64,000 nucleotides of DNA, taken from Treponema primitia ZAS-1 (GTDB lineage Bacteria; Spirochaetota; Spirochaetia; Treponematales; Breznakiellaceae). Of this stretch, positions 42,297 through 51,171 are shown piece by piece (the first letter of the stretch is position 1; every line of letters starts with the position of its first letter). The stretch covers positions 148,793 through 212,792 of the forward strand of contig NZ_AEEA01000058.1 of the NCBI RefSeq assembly GCF_000297095.1, given 5' to 3'. Made by a program: the position numbers and the translations under genes. Below the pieces are notes generated by a model. It saw nothing but the letters and a program-made list of their open reading frames with translations, was not told the origin of the DNA and ran no database searches.

Positions 42297-42847
42297 CCCA
42301 GGGTAAAGATACCGCCGTAGGGGACCTCATAGTAAAACAGATCATTTAAATCGTGGGCTTCTACATAACAGAGCAGGGAACGTATAAGACCCGCATGGGT
42401 AATGATAAGCGCATCCCCTCCCGCAGCGGCAATGGCGGTAATGGTCTTGACCGCCCGTGTCTGACACCGGAGAAAGGACTCTCCCCCTTCGGGAACAAAA
42501 CCGGCCATGTTAAGCCCCCGGGCTGTATAGTCTTCCGGGTACGTATCTTTTATTTCCCGAATAGGCCGGTACTCCCAGTTCCCCATATCGATTTCCAGCA
42601 ACCCGGGAAGCTCAATGGCCGGCTCTAGGCCCAGCTTATCCGCAATACATCCCGCAAAATCCCTGCACCGCGCCAGGGGACTCGTATAAACCGCATCGAT
42701 ACCCTTATCCGCAAGTTTACGGCAGGCCTCCTCAGCCTGGGTCATGCCCTCGGGAGAAAGGGGCAGATCCGTTCGGCCGATATACCGTTTCACCGAATCT
42801 TCAAAGCGCGGCAAACCGTGTCTTTGGATATAGAGTTTTACCGCCAT
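42251..42847 (-). CDS. Histidine phosphatase family protein (CobC/phosphoglycerate mutase-like)
   Basis: 198 residues. IQRHGLPRFED carries the RHG catalytic motif; TDLPLSPEG, YTSPLARC, EIDMGNWE and LIITHAGLIRSLL complete the family set. It hydrolyses a phosphomonoester. Related CobC proteins act on cofactor intermediates, so a cofactor step in this cluster is plausible. It starts at ATG 42847 with no ribosome site, 7 nt after a -10 box, so its mRNA may be leaderless. Confidence 0.87.
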   Translation of the reverse strand: MAVKLYIQRHGLPRFEDSVKRYIGRTDLPLSPEGMTQAEEACRKLADKGIDAVYTSPLARCRDFAGCIADKLGLEPAIELPGLLEIDMGNWEYRPIREIKDTYPEDYTARGLNMAGFVPEGGESFLRCQTRAVKTITAIAAAGGDALIITHAGLIRSLLCYVEAHDLNDLFYYEVPYGGIFTLGYENGLFRSIMVNRL

Positions 42848-42854
42848 CAAAGTT

Positions 42855-42884
42855 ATAATACTATTAATTAACAGGTTTTGTAAA
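42855..42884 (-). promoter_or_regulatory. Promoter of the phosphatase gene, leaderless
   Basis: On the minus strand TTTACA (42884-42879), 18 bp, TATTAT (42860-42855). Only 7 nt separate the -10 box from the ATG, so transcription should begin at or next to the start codon. Confidence 0.6.
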
Positions 42885-42901
42885 ACCCTAGCGGAGGCGG
42901 G

Positions 42902-44653
42902 ATGAGACCGGGGGAACTTACTTTAACAAAACGGCTCCTGAGCCTCTCTGCTCTGAACGCCGGCGCCAAGGTACTGGATATTGGCTGCGGTGAGGGGCAG
43001 ACCGTGGACTACCTTAACGGAAAAGGCGGAGTTGAGGCCTGGGGTATTGACCTGAAACCCGGTACAGGTGAGCGCGCAGGCGAACGGCTAATCACCGGAC
43101 GGGCGGAAACCCTGCCCTTCGGAACCGCCTCCTTTGACGCGGTCCTCTTTGAATGCAGCTTTTCGGTAATCGCCGATCCTGATGCGGCCTTGAGCGAGGC
43201 GGCGCGGGTGCTTAAGCCGGACGGCCTGGTATACATGGCGGATCTTTACGCCCCCGGTGAAACGGCGGAATTCCCCGGCCTCCCATGGCGGATCGAGACA
43301 TGGGAAACTCTGGTCGCCCGTTTCACCGCCGCCGCTAGTAACGGAGTTACCCGCGCCGGTTTTCGGGTATCCTGCTTTGAGGACCACAGCGCAGAGTTGC
43401 TGTCCTGGTGGGCAGGCCTGTTGTTTGAAGATGGTCAAAACAGTAATACTAACATCACCCTGCCAAAGGGATTCAAGGCGGGTTACTTCCTGGCGGTATT
43501 GGAGAAGGAACCCTTTACACCGGAGGGCCTTGCAAAGTACCGGAAGGAAAAACGGGAGGAAGCGGTACGCCGGGCCCGGGAGAACAGCCCGTTTTACCGG
43601 GAACACGGAGGGGGGTTTATAAACGCGGACACCATTGTTGAGCAGGGGGAACGTATGCTCTGCGTACCCCTGGGAGATGTGGCCCGCATCCGTACCCTGC
43701 AAAGTTCCGGCAGTACCGGCGCTCCAAAACGGATTTGGTTTACCCAGGGGGACATGGAACGGACCATCGCCTTTTTCTCCCGGGGTATGCGCCCCCTGGT
43801 ACGGCAGGGCGGAACCTGCATCGCCATGCTCTCCAAGGACACCCCCGGGAGTGTGGCGGATCTACTCCGCCGGGGACTTGAGCGGAACGGCGTCAATTGC
43901 GTAATACAAGGTGTAATACAGGGCCCGGAAGCGGCGGAGACCGTACGGGAAACTTCGCTGCAGGCTGCGGGATCCCTGTGCTACGTGGGGCTTCCTGCGG
44001 AACTCTTCTGGCTCTGCCGCCACGCTCCGGATCTGCACCCGGAAACGGTGCTCCTCTCCGCAGATTATGTGTCGGACAGTATTACAAAGGTCCTCGCAGA
44101 AGAATGGGGCTGCCGGGTCTTTACCCACTACGGTATGACCGAAACCTGCTACGGGTTGGCGGTACAGTGTAGTGCGGGGAATTTCGTTCCGTGCACCCAG
44201 AGAGGCCACCATCTGCGGCCGGAGGATTATATCGTGGAGATCATCGATGATAGCGGCGCGGAACTCCCGCCGGGACAGGAAGGCGAGATCGTCATCACCA
44301 GTCTTAAGAACGAGGCCATGCCCCTCCTGCGTTACCGTACTGGGGATATCGGAAGCCTGATCACCGAACCCTGCCCCTGCGGCAGCCTGCTGCCACGGCT
44401 GGGCAAAATCCGCGGCAGGCGGGAATACCTGAAAAACCGTTTGAACATACACATGCTGGATGACCTGCTCTTTGCCCTGCCGGATATCAAGGGCTATAGG
44501 GCGGCCCTGGACAGGGATATCCTTCGCTTAACCTTTGAGGGCGGCGCCGCGAACGAAAAAGACCTGTCGGAAAAACTTGGCATTGAAGTCAGGGTAGACT
44601 ATGGAACAGTCCTGCCCTATGGCGGAAAGAGGGAACTGGAAATTAGCGGCTAG
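42902..44653 (+). CDS. TrsM methyltransferase fused to AMP-dependent CoA-ligase-like domain
   Basis: 583 residues. Residues 1-205 are a class I SAM methyltransferase: VLDIGCGEGQTVDYL (motif I, about 24), AETLPFGTASFDAVLFE and LKPDGLVYM. Residues 210-580 are a PaaK-like adenylate-forming ligase: LQSSGSTGAPKRIWFT (P-loop), THYGMTETCYG, and LLRYRTGDIG. In Desulfovibrio these are separate genes (DVU_1556 and DVU_1553 families); here they are one chain. GGAGG precedes the ATG. The substrate is unknown; the ligase would activate a carboxylate as an acyl-AMP. Confidence 0.85.
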   Translation: MRPGELTLTKRLLSLSALNAGAKVLDIGCGEGQTVDYLNGKGGVEAWGIDLKPGTGERAGERLITGRAETLPFGTASFDAVLFECSFSVIADPDAALSEAARVLKPDGLVYMADLYAPGETAEFPGLPWRIETWETLVARFTAAASNGVTRAGFRVSCFEDHSAELLSWWAGLLFEDGQNSNTNITLPKGFKAGYFLAVLEKEPFTPEGLAKYRKEKREEAVRRARENSPFYREHGGGFINADTIVEQGERMLCVPLGDVARIRTLQSSGSTGAPKRIWFTQGDMERTIAFFSRGMRPLVRQGGTCIAMLSKDTPGSVADLLRRGLERNGVNCVIQGVIQGPEAAETVRETSLQAAGSLCYVGLPAELFWLCRHAPDLHPETVLLSADYVSDSITKVLAEEWGCRVFTHYGMTETCYGLAVQCSAGNFVPCTQRGHHLRPEDYIVEIIDDSGAELPPGQEGEIVITSLKNEAMPLLRYRTGDIGSLITEPCPCGSLLPRLGKIRGRREYLKNRLNIHMLDDLLFALPDIKGYRAALDRDILRLTFEGGAANEKDLSEKLGIEVRVDYGTVLPYGGKRELEISG

Positions 44654-44712
44654 AATAACAAAAAAACCGGGAAACCCCGGTACGGCCGTGGAAGAAACTG
44701 GCTTTATGAAGC

Positions 44713-44741
44713 AAAAAGCCGCCCTTACGGCGGCCTTTTAA
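44713..44741. terminator. Bidirectional terminator
   Basis: The stem GCCGCC/GGCGGC with a 5-nt loop is flanked by AAAAA on the left and TTTT on the right. It lies between the convergent ligase fusion (ending 44653) and the small gene ending at 44743, and can serve both strands. Confidence 0.75.
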
Positions 44742-44742
44742 T

Positions 44743-45003
44743 TTACTTCTTTCCTTTTGCCGCGGGTTTCTTCCCCTTGGCCCCGGATCCGGAACTCTTC
44801 GCTGAGGGCGCCGGGACTTCAAGGCGGTCAATCCCCGCTGCAGGGAATATCCCCTGCTGACCCGAATGGTCATCGGCAAACCAAACTGCAGTTACCTGCT
44901 TGGCGTCAATATTAACCGCCTGGACCACCATCTTGGGACTATTGGAAAGCCCAGTCACCACAACCACATCTCCGATAAGCCGTTCTGTAGCACGTACACT
45001 CAT
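44743..45003 (-). CDS. Small DUF2158/YodC-like protein
   Basis: 86 residues. The core ERLIGDVVVVTGLSNSPKMVVQAV then AVWFADDHSGQQGIFPAAGI resembles the YodC/DUF2158 pattern (GDVV, PKM, WF, FP). The last 20 residues are a basic tail rich in Lys, Gly and Ala. No signal or membrane segment is seen. Function is unknown, and the basic tail suggests nucleic-acid or ribosome contact. Confidence 0.6.
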   Translation of the reverse strand: MSVRATERLIGDVVVVTGLSNSPKMVVQAVNIDAKQVTAVWFADDHSGQQGIFPAAGIDRLEVPAPSAKSSGSGAKGKKPAAKGKK

Positions 45004-45078
45004 TGTAAACCCCTATTTAAATCTTATTTTTAAGTCATATATAGTTATATCAGAAAGCAAGTATTTGGGCAATATACT

Positions 45079-45441
45079 TCACCCCTCTTTGCATCGTGGG
45101 GTATCCGGGCCGGCGCCTCGCAGGTCATTCATCTTTTTCAGGGCCCTATCGGAGAGAAACACGATCCGGGCGCTTTCCCCTGCCATGCTTTCCCCCTTTA
45201 GCCCTATGCCGTTGTCGTTTTCCTCATACCCCAGTTCCAGATAACGCCGGTACAGCCTGCCCGATGTATCGTCCGCCACTTCCACTACCACATTGGAGGC
45301 GGCCACATGGTCGGTGGAACTCCCCTCAAGCAGTTTTGCGCAGAGGCCGTCAAAAAGCCGGCGCAGCAGTAGTGATGCATCGGGGCGGTCTTGCAGTTTT
45401 TCCGCAAGCTCGGTCACCGCCTGGTCTATATAATCATCCAT
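45079..45441 (-). CDS. Uncharacterised protein in the Mop cluster
   Basis: 120 residues from the ATG at 45441 with AAGGAG upstream. It has an alpha/beta pattern: an N-terminal helix (MDDYIDQAVTELAEKL), LLRRLFDGLCAKLLEG, and a strand-rich middle (NVVVEVADDTSGRLYRRYLELGY). No cofactor motif is recognised. It is divergent from the molybdopterin-binding gene at 45530 and may be regulated with it. Confidence 0.6.
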   Translation of the reverse strand: MDDYIDQAVTELAEKLQDRPDASLLLRRLFDGLCAKLLEGSSTDHVAASNVVVEVADDTSGRLYRRYLELGYEENDNGIGLKGESMAGESARIVFLSDRALKKMNDLRGAGPDTPRCKEG

Positions 45442-45491
45442 CTTCGCCTCTCCTTCCCAATAAGGAATTTCGGTCCCCGGAATGTATTTTC

Positions 45492-45521
45492 TTGACAATA
45501 TAAATAATATACAAATATAAT
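45492..45521 (+). promoter_or_regulatory. Consensus promoter, leaderless start
   Basis: TTGACA (45492-45497), 18 bp, TATAAT (45516-45521): both hexamers match the consensus fully. The ATG at 45530 lies 8 nt after the -10 box, which is where transcription should begin. Confidence 0.8.
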
Positions 45522-45529
45522 ATCATATA

Positions 45530-46570
45530 ATGGCTTTTTCCGGTATGAAAAAATTGCGGGTAGAGGATGCGGTTGGGCAGGTGCTTTGTCACGACATGAC
45601 CCGCATCGTAAAGGGTGAAATGAAGGGTCCCCAATTCCGCAAGGGACATATAATCCGGAAGGAGGACATCCCCATGCTCCTTTCCATGGGCAAGGAGCAG
45701 ATCTATGTCTGGGAAAAACTACCCGGGATGCTCCATGAGGATGAAGCCGCAGAAGCCCTGGCCCTGATATGCCGGGGAGATAATATCCGGCAAACCGGCC
45801 CTACGGAAGGAAAAATCGAATTTTTTGCCCAAGAGGAAGGGCTCTTTTACTTCGACACAGAAAAACTGAACGCGATTAACGATATTACGGATCTGGTAGT
45901 TTCCACCCGTCATGCCCTTAGCCCGGTAAAGGCCGGGGATAAGCTCGCGGGTATGAAAGCGGTACCCCTGGTTATCCCGGAAGAAAAGTTGAACCAGGCC
46001 CGGGAAGCGGCCGGCCCCGTACCCCTGATGTCCGTACTCCCCTACCGCCTCCGGAGCGCCTGTGTGATCACCACCGGCAGCGAGGTGGCCAAGGGTCTTA
46101 TCACCGATACCTTCACCCCGGTTATTATCGCTAAACTCGCCGGCTACGGGATCCTGGTAAAAAAACATATCATTGTCGGGGACGGCATGGAAAATGTTGC
46201 CCTGGCCATCACCGAAGCCCGGGCGGAAAAGGCGGACCTTATCCTCTGTACCGGCGGCATGAGCGTCGATCCCGACGACAATACCCCCGGGGCGATCAAA
46301 CAGAGCGGGGCCGAAATAATCACCTACGGCGTTCCGGTTACCCCGGGTGTTATGTTTCTACTAGGTTACTATGAGGACGGCAGCCCCATCCTGGGGGTTC
46401 CGGGCTGTGTGATGTACGTGGCCACCACGATTTTCGATCTTATCCTGCCCCGCATCGCCGCAGGGCTGCGCATGACCCGCCGGGACTTTACCCGCATGGG
46501 TAACGGCGGCCTGTGCCTCGCCTGCCCGGCTTGCCACTATCCTATTTGTCCCTTTGGAAAGGTGTCGTAA
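45530..46570 (+). CDS. Molybdopterin-binding (MoeA/MogA-domain) protein
   Basis: 346 residues. The C-terminal MoCF_biosynth domain (about 165-330) has TTGSEVAKGLITDTF, LCTGGMSVDPDDNTPGAI and GVPVTPGVMFLLGY. The N-terminal half (1-160) resembles the molybdopterin-binding proteins found beside xanthine dehydrogenase-type enzymes rather than full MoeA. The C-terminal tail ends with several Cys (CLACPACHYPICPFG), perhaps a metal site. It probably inserts molybdate or transfers the cofactor. The Met at 45530 fits a leaderless mRNA; a Met at 45545 is the alternative. Confidence 0.85.
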   Translation: MAFSGMKKLRVEDAVGQVLCHDMTRIVKGEMKGPQFRKGHIIRKEDIPMLLSMGKEQIYVWEKLPGMLHEDEAAEALALICRGDNIRQTGPTEGKIEFFAQEEGLFYFDTEKLNAINDITDLVVSTRHALSPVKAGDKLAGMKAVPLVIPEEKLNQAREAAGPVPLMSVLPYRLRSACVITTGSEVAKGLITDTFTPVIIAKLAGYGILVKKHIIVGDGMENVALAITEARAEKADLILCTGGMSVDPDDNTPGAIKQSGAEIITYGVPVTPGVMFLLGYYEDGSPILGVPGCVMYVATTIFDLILPRIAAGLRMTRRDFTRMGNGGLCLACPACHYPICPFGKVS

Positions 46571-46576
46571 GGCCGC

Positions 46577-47458
46577 CTATATAAGCCGGGATTTTTCGTT
46601 GTTTGCCAGCTGAATCTCCGCAATATGCATACCGTCGCTCTTGACTGCGGATTTAAAATTTTTCCACATCGTTGCGTCATGGGGAATGATAAGCCGATCC
46701 AGATGATGGTCCGCAAGGTCCTGTATGGTAACCAGGGCCCGAACCATTTCAGTGATACTGCCCACCCCGAATCCTACCGGTTGATAAGGGCCGGGATAAC
46801 TGCCCCCAGCCGGCTCCCCGAAATTTTCAATCGAATAACAGACATCGGAGGTAAAGACCCAGCGGTCTGCGGGAGTATCGGACCTTCGCTGAATGGTTAC
46901 CAGCTGCAGGCCGTAGGTGTGGCTGTTAAAGGACGGCACCAGGGATATGCCGGGCAGCAGATTTTCTACCGGCCCGTCCACCAGGGTCAATTGGCCCTTG
47001 GCAATCAAATCCAGGGCTCGTTTGACATCATTGGGATCAATGGCTGCGCTGAGACCCGAGAAGTATTTTGGCATGGCCAATACTTCAATCCAATCGAGGA
47101 GTTCCTTTTTCTGAATATAGAAGTGGGCATTGGGAAACGCCTTTAAGCCCCCCATGTGGTCATAATGGGCATGGGTGATTATCACGGTGTCAAATTCTTC
47201 TCCCCGGATACCAATGTCCGCCAGGGATTTTTCGATGGGCCGCATACCGTCAATGCCAAACTTTACCGTAAGGTCATGACCGTAACCCTCGTCATAATAA
47301 CCGGTATCCACCGCAATAGTGTGGCCATTGCCCTTTAATACCAGGAACGTAAAGGGAAGGTGCATGACCCCCGCATTGTGCTTTCCATAAATTACGCTGG
47401 ACGTAGGCTGCTGGCTGCAGTAGCCATATTCTACCAACCAAATCGAATAGGATTCCAT
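46577..47458 (-). CDS. Metallo-beta-lactamase-fold hydrolase, N-acyl-homoserine-lactonase-like
   Basis: 293 residues. THAHYDHMGG (HxHxDH) with further His (FNSHTYG), Asp (FTSDVCY) and His (IPHDATMW) gives the dinuclear zinc site. The general pattern is that of the AiiA/AttM lactonase subfamily. It follows a sugar ABC importer by 11 bp and is co-transcribed with it, so a sugar lactone or similar imported ligand is at least as likely as a quorum signal. Confidence 0.8.
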   Translation of the reverse strand: MESYSIWLVEYGYCSQQPTSSVIYGKHNAGVMHLPFTFLVLKGNGHTIAVDTGYYDEGYGHDLTVKFGIDGMRPIEKSLADIGIRGEEFDTVIITHAHYDHMGGLKAFPNAHFYIQKKELLDWIEVLAMPKYFSGLSAAIDPNDVKRALDLIAKGQLTLVDGPVENLLPGISLVPSFNSHTYGLQLVTIQRRSDTPADRWVFTSDVCYSIENFGEPAGGSYPGPYQPVGFGVGSITEMVRALVTIQDLADHHLDRLIIPHDATMWKNFKSAVKSDGMHIAEIQLANNEKSRLI

Positions 47459-47469
47459 AGCGCACTCCT

Positions 47470-48471
47470 TTATTTAGTAGCGATAATACGGGCTATTGAA
47501 CTTAAACCCACGGCGATAATTAATATACCGCCCCGGAAAAAGTACTGCACATAGGTGGGGGCGCCGAAAATTGCCAGACCGTTAAACCCGATGGCAATAA
47601 AGAACACCCCAATGAGGGTCCCCACAATATGAAAATCCCCGTCCTTCAGGGTGGCGGAACCCAGGAATACTGCGGCAAAGGCCGGCATAAGGTAACCGTC
47701 GGCGGCAGCGGAGGTTCCGGATCCGATGAGGGACGCCAGGAGTATGCCGGTGATACCGGCGCAGAAGGAACCGATGGAAAGACCCAGCATCTTAACCCGG
47801 TCTACCCGGATACCGGACAAACGGGCGGCAGAGGAATTCCCCCCGGTCGCCCGGAGCTGTACCCCCCACTCGGTATAATTGAGAAAAACCCAGAGCAGAA
47901 AAAGTACCGCCACCATGATAAGGATGTTATTCGGAATCCCCAGGGTTTTGCCGATGGACAGATTCTGAAACGCCTCGGGAAGGCCGGAGGCGATGGGAAC
48001 CCCCCGGGCATAGGCGAAGTTAAGACCCACAATAATACTGCCGGTCCCCAGGGTAGCAACCACCGCGTTAACCCGCAGTTTGGTGATGATTATGCCGTTC
48101 AGTATTCCTAAGAGTATACATACCACCAAAACTACCACTATGGCCAGGGGCATGGGCAAATGGTAGTTTACCATGAGCCCCGTCACCAGAACCCCGGCAA
48201 AACTGGCCAGGTTAGCGATACTCAGATCCATTTCGCCAACGATAAGGGCCATGGTTAGACCCCCGGCGATAATGGCCGAAAGCGATGCCTGGTTGACGAT
48301 ATTTACCATGTTAAGGGGGGTAGGAAATATCCGGGGAACCGCAATGGAAAAGGCCAGAAACATGATGACCATACCGATTATGGTTCCGAATTTGCTTACC
48401 ACCAGGAAGGCGCTGCGCCTGGAGTTGCGCTTTGTCTGTTTTGTCTGTGCAATGTCAGCCATACTACTCAC
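47470..48471 (-). CDS. Sugar-type ABC transporter permease
   Basis: 333 residues, RbsC-like, with GEMDLSIANLASFAGV near residue 75 and AAVFLGSATLKDGDFHIVGT near residue 265. Only one permease gene is present, so a homodimeric channel is expected. It lies between the ATPase and the lactonase. Confidence 0.88.
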   Translation of the reverse strand: MSSMADIAQTKQTKRNSRRSAFLVVSKFGTIIGMVIMFLAFSIAVPRIFPTPLNMVNIVNQASLSAIIAGGLTMALIVGEMDLSIANLASFAGVLVTGLMVNYHLPMPLAIVVVLVVCILLGILNGIIITKLRVNAVVATLGTGSIIVGLNFAYARGVPIASGLPEAFQNLSIGKTLGIPNNILIMVAVLFLLWVFLNYTEWGVQLRATGGNSSAARLSGIRVDRVKMLGLSIGSFCAGITGILLASLIGSGTSAAADGYLMPAFAAVFLGSATLKDGDFHIVGTLIGVFFIAIGFNGLAIFGAPTYVQYFFRGGILIIAVGLSSIARIIATK

Positions 48472-48483
48472 CTTTAATTAAGA

Positions 48484-50049
48484 TTATCCCGCAGCGTTTA
48501 CACGCTCATAACTATGATACAATATCGCTTCCTTCGTTATTTCACTCCCGGTTAATTCAGCGGAGATACTTCCGTAGGACATGATCAACACCCGGTCGCA
48601 GACCCTGGGTAGTTCCTCATTATCCGACGATATGACAATGATAGAAGCGCCCTCCTGGGCAAGCTGGCGTATTTTTGAATGAATCTCAGAGCGGGCGCCC
48701 ACATCTACCCCCCGGGAAGGTTCGTCAAATATGATCACCTTCATCGGCCGGGAAAGCCATTTTCCAATAACCACCTTTTGCTGATTCCCTCCGCTCAAAT
48801 CAAGGACCGGGGTATGAATCGACGGTGTTTTAATAGACAGCTTTTCTACGATGGAAGCAGACATGGCAGTGGATTTTTTAGTATTAATAAAAAGAATATT
48901 TTTATGCAGCCTTAGGGCCCTGAGGTTAGTCAGGCTTAAATTAAAATCTATGGTATCCTTAAGAACCAGCCCCTGGGTTCTCCGTTCCTCCGGCACCAGG
49001 GCTATACCATTTTTGATGGCGTCCCCGGGGCTTTTCGGTCTAAAGGGGGCGCCATCAAGGAACATTTCCCCGCTATTCGGCCGATCAACCCCGAATATGA
49101 CATTAGCCAGCTCGGTCCTGCCCGAACCAACTAAGCCGCCGATGCCGAGTACTTCCCCGGCGTGGAGTTTTAAGCTGACATCCTTTACCCGGGACCCGCT
49201 GCGGAGTTTCCTGGCTTCCAGAATTACCGGCCGGTCAACCAGATCTGTTTTTGCTTCAACGGAACTATCGGCCATTTCACCGCCCACAATAGCTTCAATG
49301 AGCAGTTTTTTTGTTGCCCGCTCCCGGTTGGTGCTCAGAACACAGTTCCCGTCCTTAAACACCGATATGCCGTCGCAGAGCCTGAGAATCTCGTCAAGCC
49401 GGTGGGATACATAGAGGATAGCCACACCCTCACCGGTTAATTCCTGCATCACCTTAAAAAGATTTTCAGATTCTTCGGCGGAAAGGGACGCCGTGGGTTC
49501 GTCCATGGAAATGATTTTGCATTGGTGCATCAGGGCGTGGGCGATGGAAATAAGCCACTGATCCGCCACACTTAGGGTATCAACAATAGTACCCAGGGGC
49601 TGTTTAAGTCCCACCCGCTCCACCACATTGGCCACACTTTTCCTGGCAGCCCGCCAGTCGATTAAACCGAGGCGGCTTTCCTTTTTCATCCCCAGGGTCA
49701 GGTTTTGCAAAATTGAGAATTTGGGGATCAGCGCCAATTCCTGGTGGATAAAACTCAAGCCCTGTTTATACGCTTCCTGGGGATTATGGACCGTATAGGC
49801 CCTGCCATCCAGCAGGATATCCCCGGAATCCCGTTGAATATCCCCGGAGAGGATCTTAATTAAAGTTGATTTTCCTGCGCCGTTTGAACCGATAAGCCCG
49901 TGAACTTCCCCGGGATGTACCTCCAAACTCACATTGTTCAGGGCCTGTACACCGCCAAAACTCTTACTAAGACCGGTAATTTTTAACAACGATGTTCCGT
50001 TAAAAGTACTGCCAGGGATGACAGTATTTTCTTCTTTTTCCTGTGACAT
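48484..50049 (-). CDS. Sugar-type ABC transporter ATPase (tandem NBD)
   Basis: 521 residues. NBD1 has GSNGAGKSTLIK (about 54) and MDEPTASLS. NBD2 has the degenerate P-loop GLVGSGRTEL, the signature LSGGNQQK and FDEPSRGVD. The pattern equals RbsA/MglA. It energises the importer whose binding protein is at 50132. Confidence 0.92.
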   Translation of the reverse strand: MSQEKEENTVIPGSTFNGTSLLKITGLSKSFGGVQALNNVSLEVHPGEVHGLIGSNGAGKSTLIKILSGDIQRDSGDILLDGRAYTVHNPQEAYKQGLSFIHQELALIPKFSILQNLTLGMKKESRLGLIDWRAARKSVANVVERVGLKQPLGTIVDTLSVADQWLISIAHALMHQCKIISMDEPTASLSAEESENLFKVMQELTGEGVAILYVSHRLDEILRLCDGISVFKDGNCVLSTNRERATKKLLIEAIVGGEMADSSVEAKTDLVDRPVILEARKLRSGSRVKDVSLKLHAGEVLGIGGLVGSGRTELANVIFGVDRPNSGEMFLDGAPFRPKSPGDAIKNGIALVPEERRTQGLVLKDTIDFNLSLTNLRALRLHKNILFINTKKSTAMSASIVEKLSIKTPSIHTPVLDLSGGNQQKVVIGKWLSRPMKVIIFDEPSRGVDVGARSEIHSKIRQLAQEGASIIVISSDNEELPRVCDRVLIMSYGSISAELTGSEITKEAILYHSYERVNAAG

Positions 50050-50131
50050 ACGGGCTCCCGGCTGATCAGTATTTACAAATAGGAGGGGCTTTCAAATGAA
50101 AGCCCCTCATCATTTCGTGATTCTTAAGAAC

Positions 50132-51109
50132 TTACCTTCCCGCCGCTTCCGGATGTTGGCGGATAAAGTCCGCCACATTCTGGGTGCTCACCACTACTGC
50201 AGGAACTTCCGCCGCCTTAGGTGTCCAGGATTTACCCGCTTCCAGGGCTTGCTTCAGGGTATCCACCAGCACTTTTCCCTCTTCTTCGGAGGCTTCCCAA
50301 GCGGTAGCGGTCATCCAGCCGCTTTCTACGGCCACGATGGCATCAATGTTCCCATTCTGCCCATAAACCTTTACGTCATCCCGGCCCTGCTGTTTCATAC
50401 TGGCAATTGCGCCCAGGGCAGGATCGTCCCAGGAACCCCAAATAGCCAGGGGTTCACTACCCCGGGGATGGGCGGCCAGCCATGCGGAGGCGAATTCCGC
50501 CCCGTCCTGGAGGTATCCGGGGATACGGACTTCGTTCTTAGTTACCTTGATATCGGGATAATCCTTGAGGACACTATCCAGCACCAATTCCCGTTCACGG
50601 GCAACCTGCCCGGTATGATAGGTGAGGGCCAGGATCGATCCCTTGCCTCCCAGATCTTTTACCATCTGCGCAACGATAGGTTCCGCTAAAAGGCCGCCGC
50701 TTCCATTGGTTACCGCCACCGTACTGCCAAGACCACCGCCCCAGGTTCCTACCACCGCGCCGGATTGTTCCGCCGCCCGTAAGCCTGAACCAAGGGAAGT
50801 AACCGGGAATACCAGATCGATAATAATCTGGGTGCCCCGTAACGCAAGATTCTGAATAGCCGAATTTGCCTCATCCGCATTACCGTGGGCATCAATGGTA
50901 ATAACATCCCAGCCCAATTCTTTGGCCCGGGCAGTTGCTCCGTTGATGGCCCGGGCATTACCCGAATCGTTCACATCGATGGAAACCATACCCAGGGTAA
51001 TCTTATCCGACTTTTCGGCCTGCGATCCGCCTCCTGCCCAAGCTGATGTTCCCAAAAGCGCGATTAATCCAAAAACAAGGGCTAATCTACATTTCAATCC
51101 AATTTTCAT
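50132..51109 (-). CDS. Sugar-type ABC transporter substrate-binding protein
   Basis: 325 residues from the ATG at 51109 (GGAGG upstream). A signal peptide ending SAWAGGGSQ is followed by an RbsB-like domain: LGMVSIDVNDSGNARAINGATARAKELGWDV at the N-terminal strand, GNADEANSAIQNL, and WGSWDDPALGAIASMKQQG. The ligand is unknown. It is first in the operon, with a strong promoter upstream. Confidence 0.87.
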   Translation of the reverse strand: MKIGLKCRLALVFGLIALLGTSAWAGGGSQAEKSDKITLGMVSIDVNDSGNARAINGATARAKELGWDVITIDAHGNADEANSAIQNLALRGTQIIIDLVFPVTSLGSGLRAAEQSGAVVGTWGGGLGSTVAVTNGSGGLLAEPIVAQMVKDLGGKGSILALTYHTGQVARERELVLDSVLKDYPDIKVTKNEVRIPGYLQDGAEFASAWLAAHPRGSEPLAIWGSWDDPALGAIASMKQQGRDDVKVYGQNGNIDAIVAVESGWMTATAWEASEEEGKVLVDTLKQALEAGKSWTPKAAEVPAVVVSTQNVADFIRQHPEAAGR

Positions 51110-51171
51110 AAAAATCCTCCAATTTAATAAACTAAGGTCCATAAAAATAATACATCATAGACATCAGAGGC

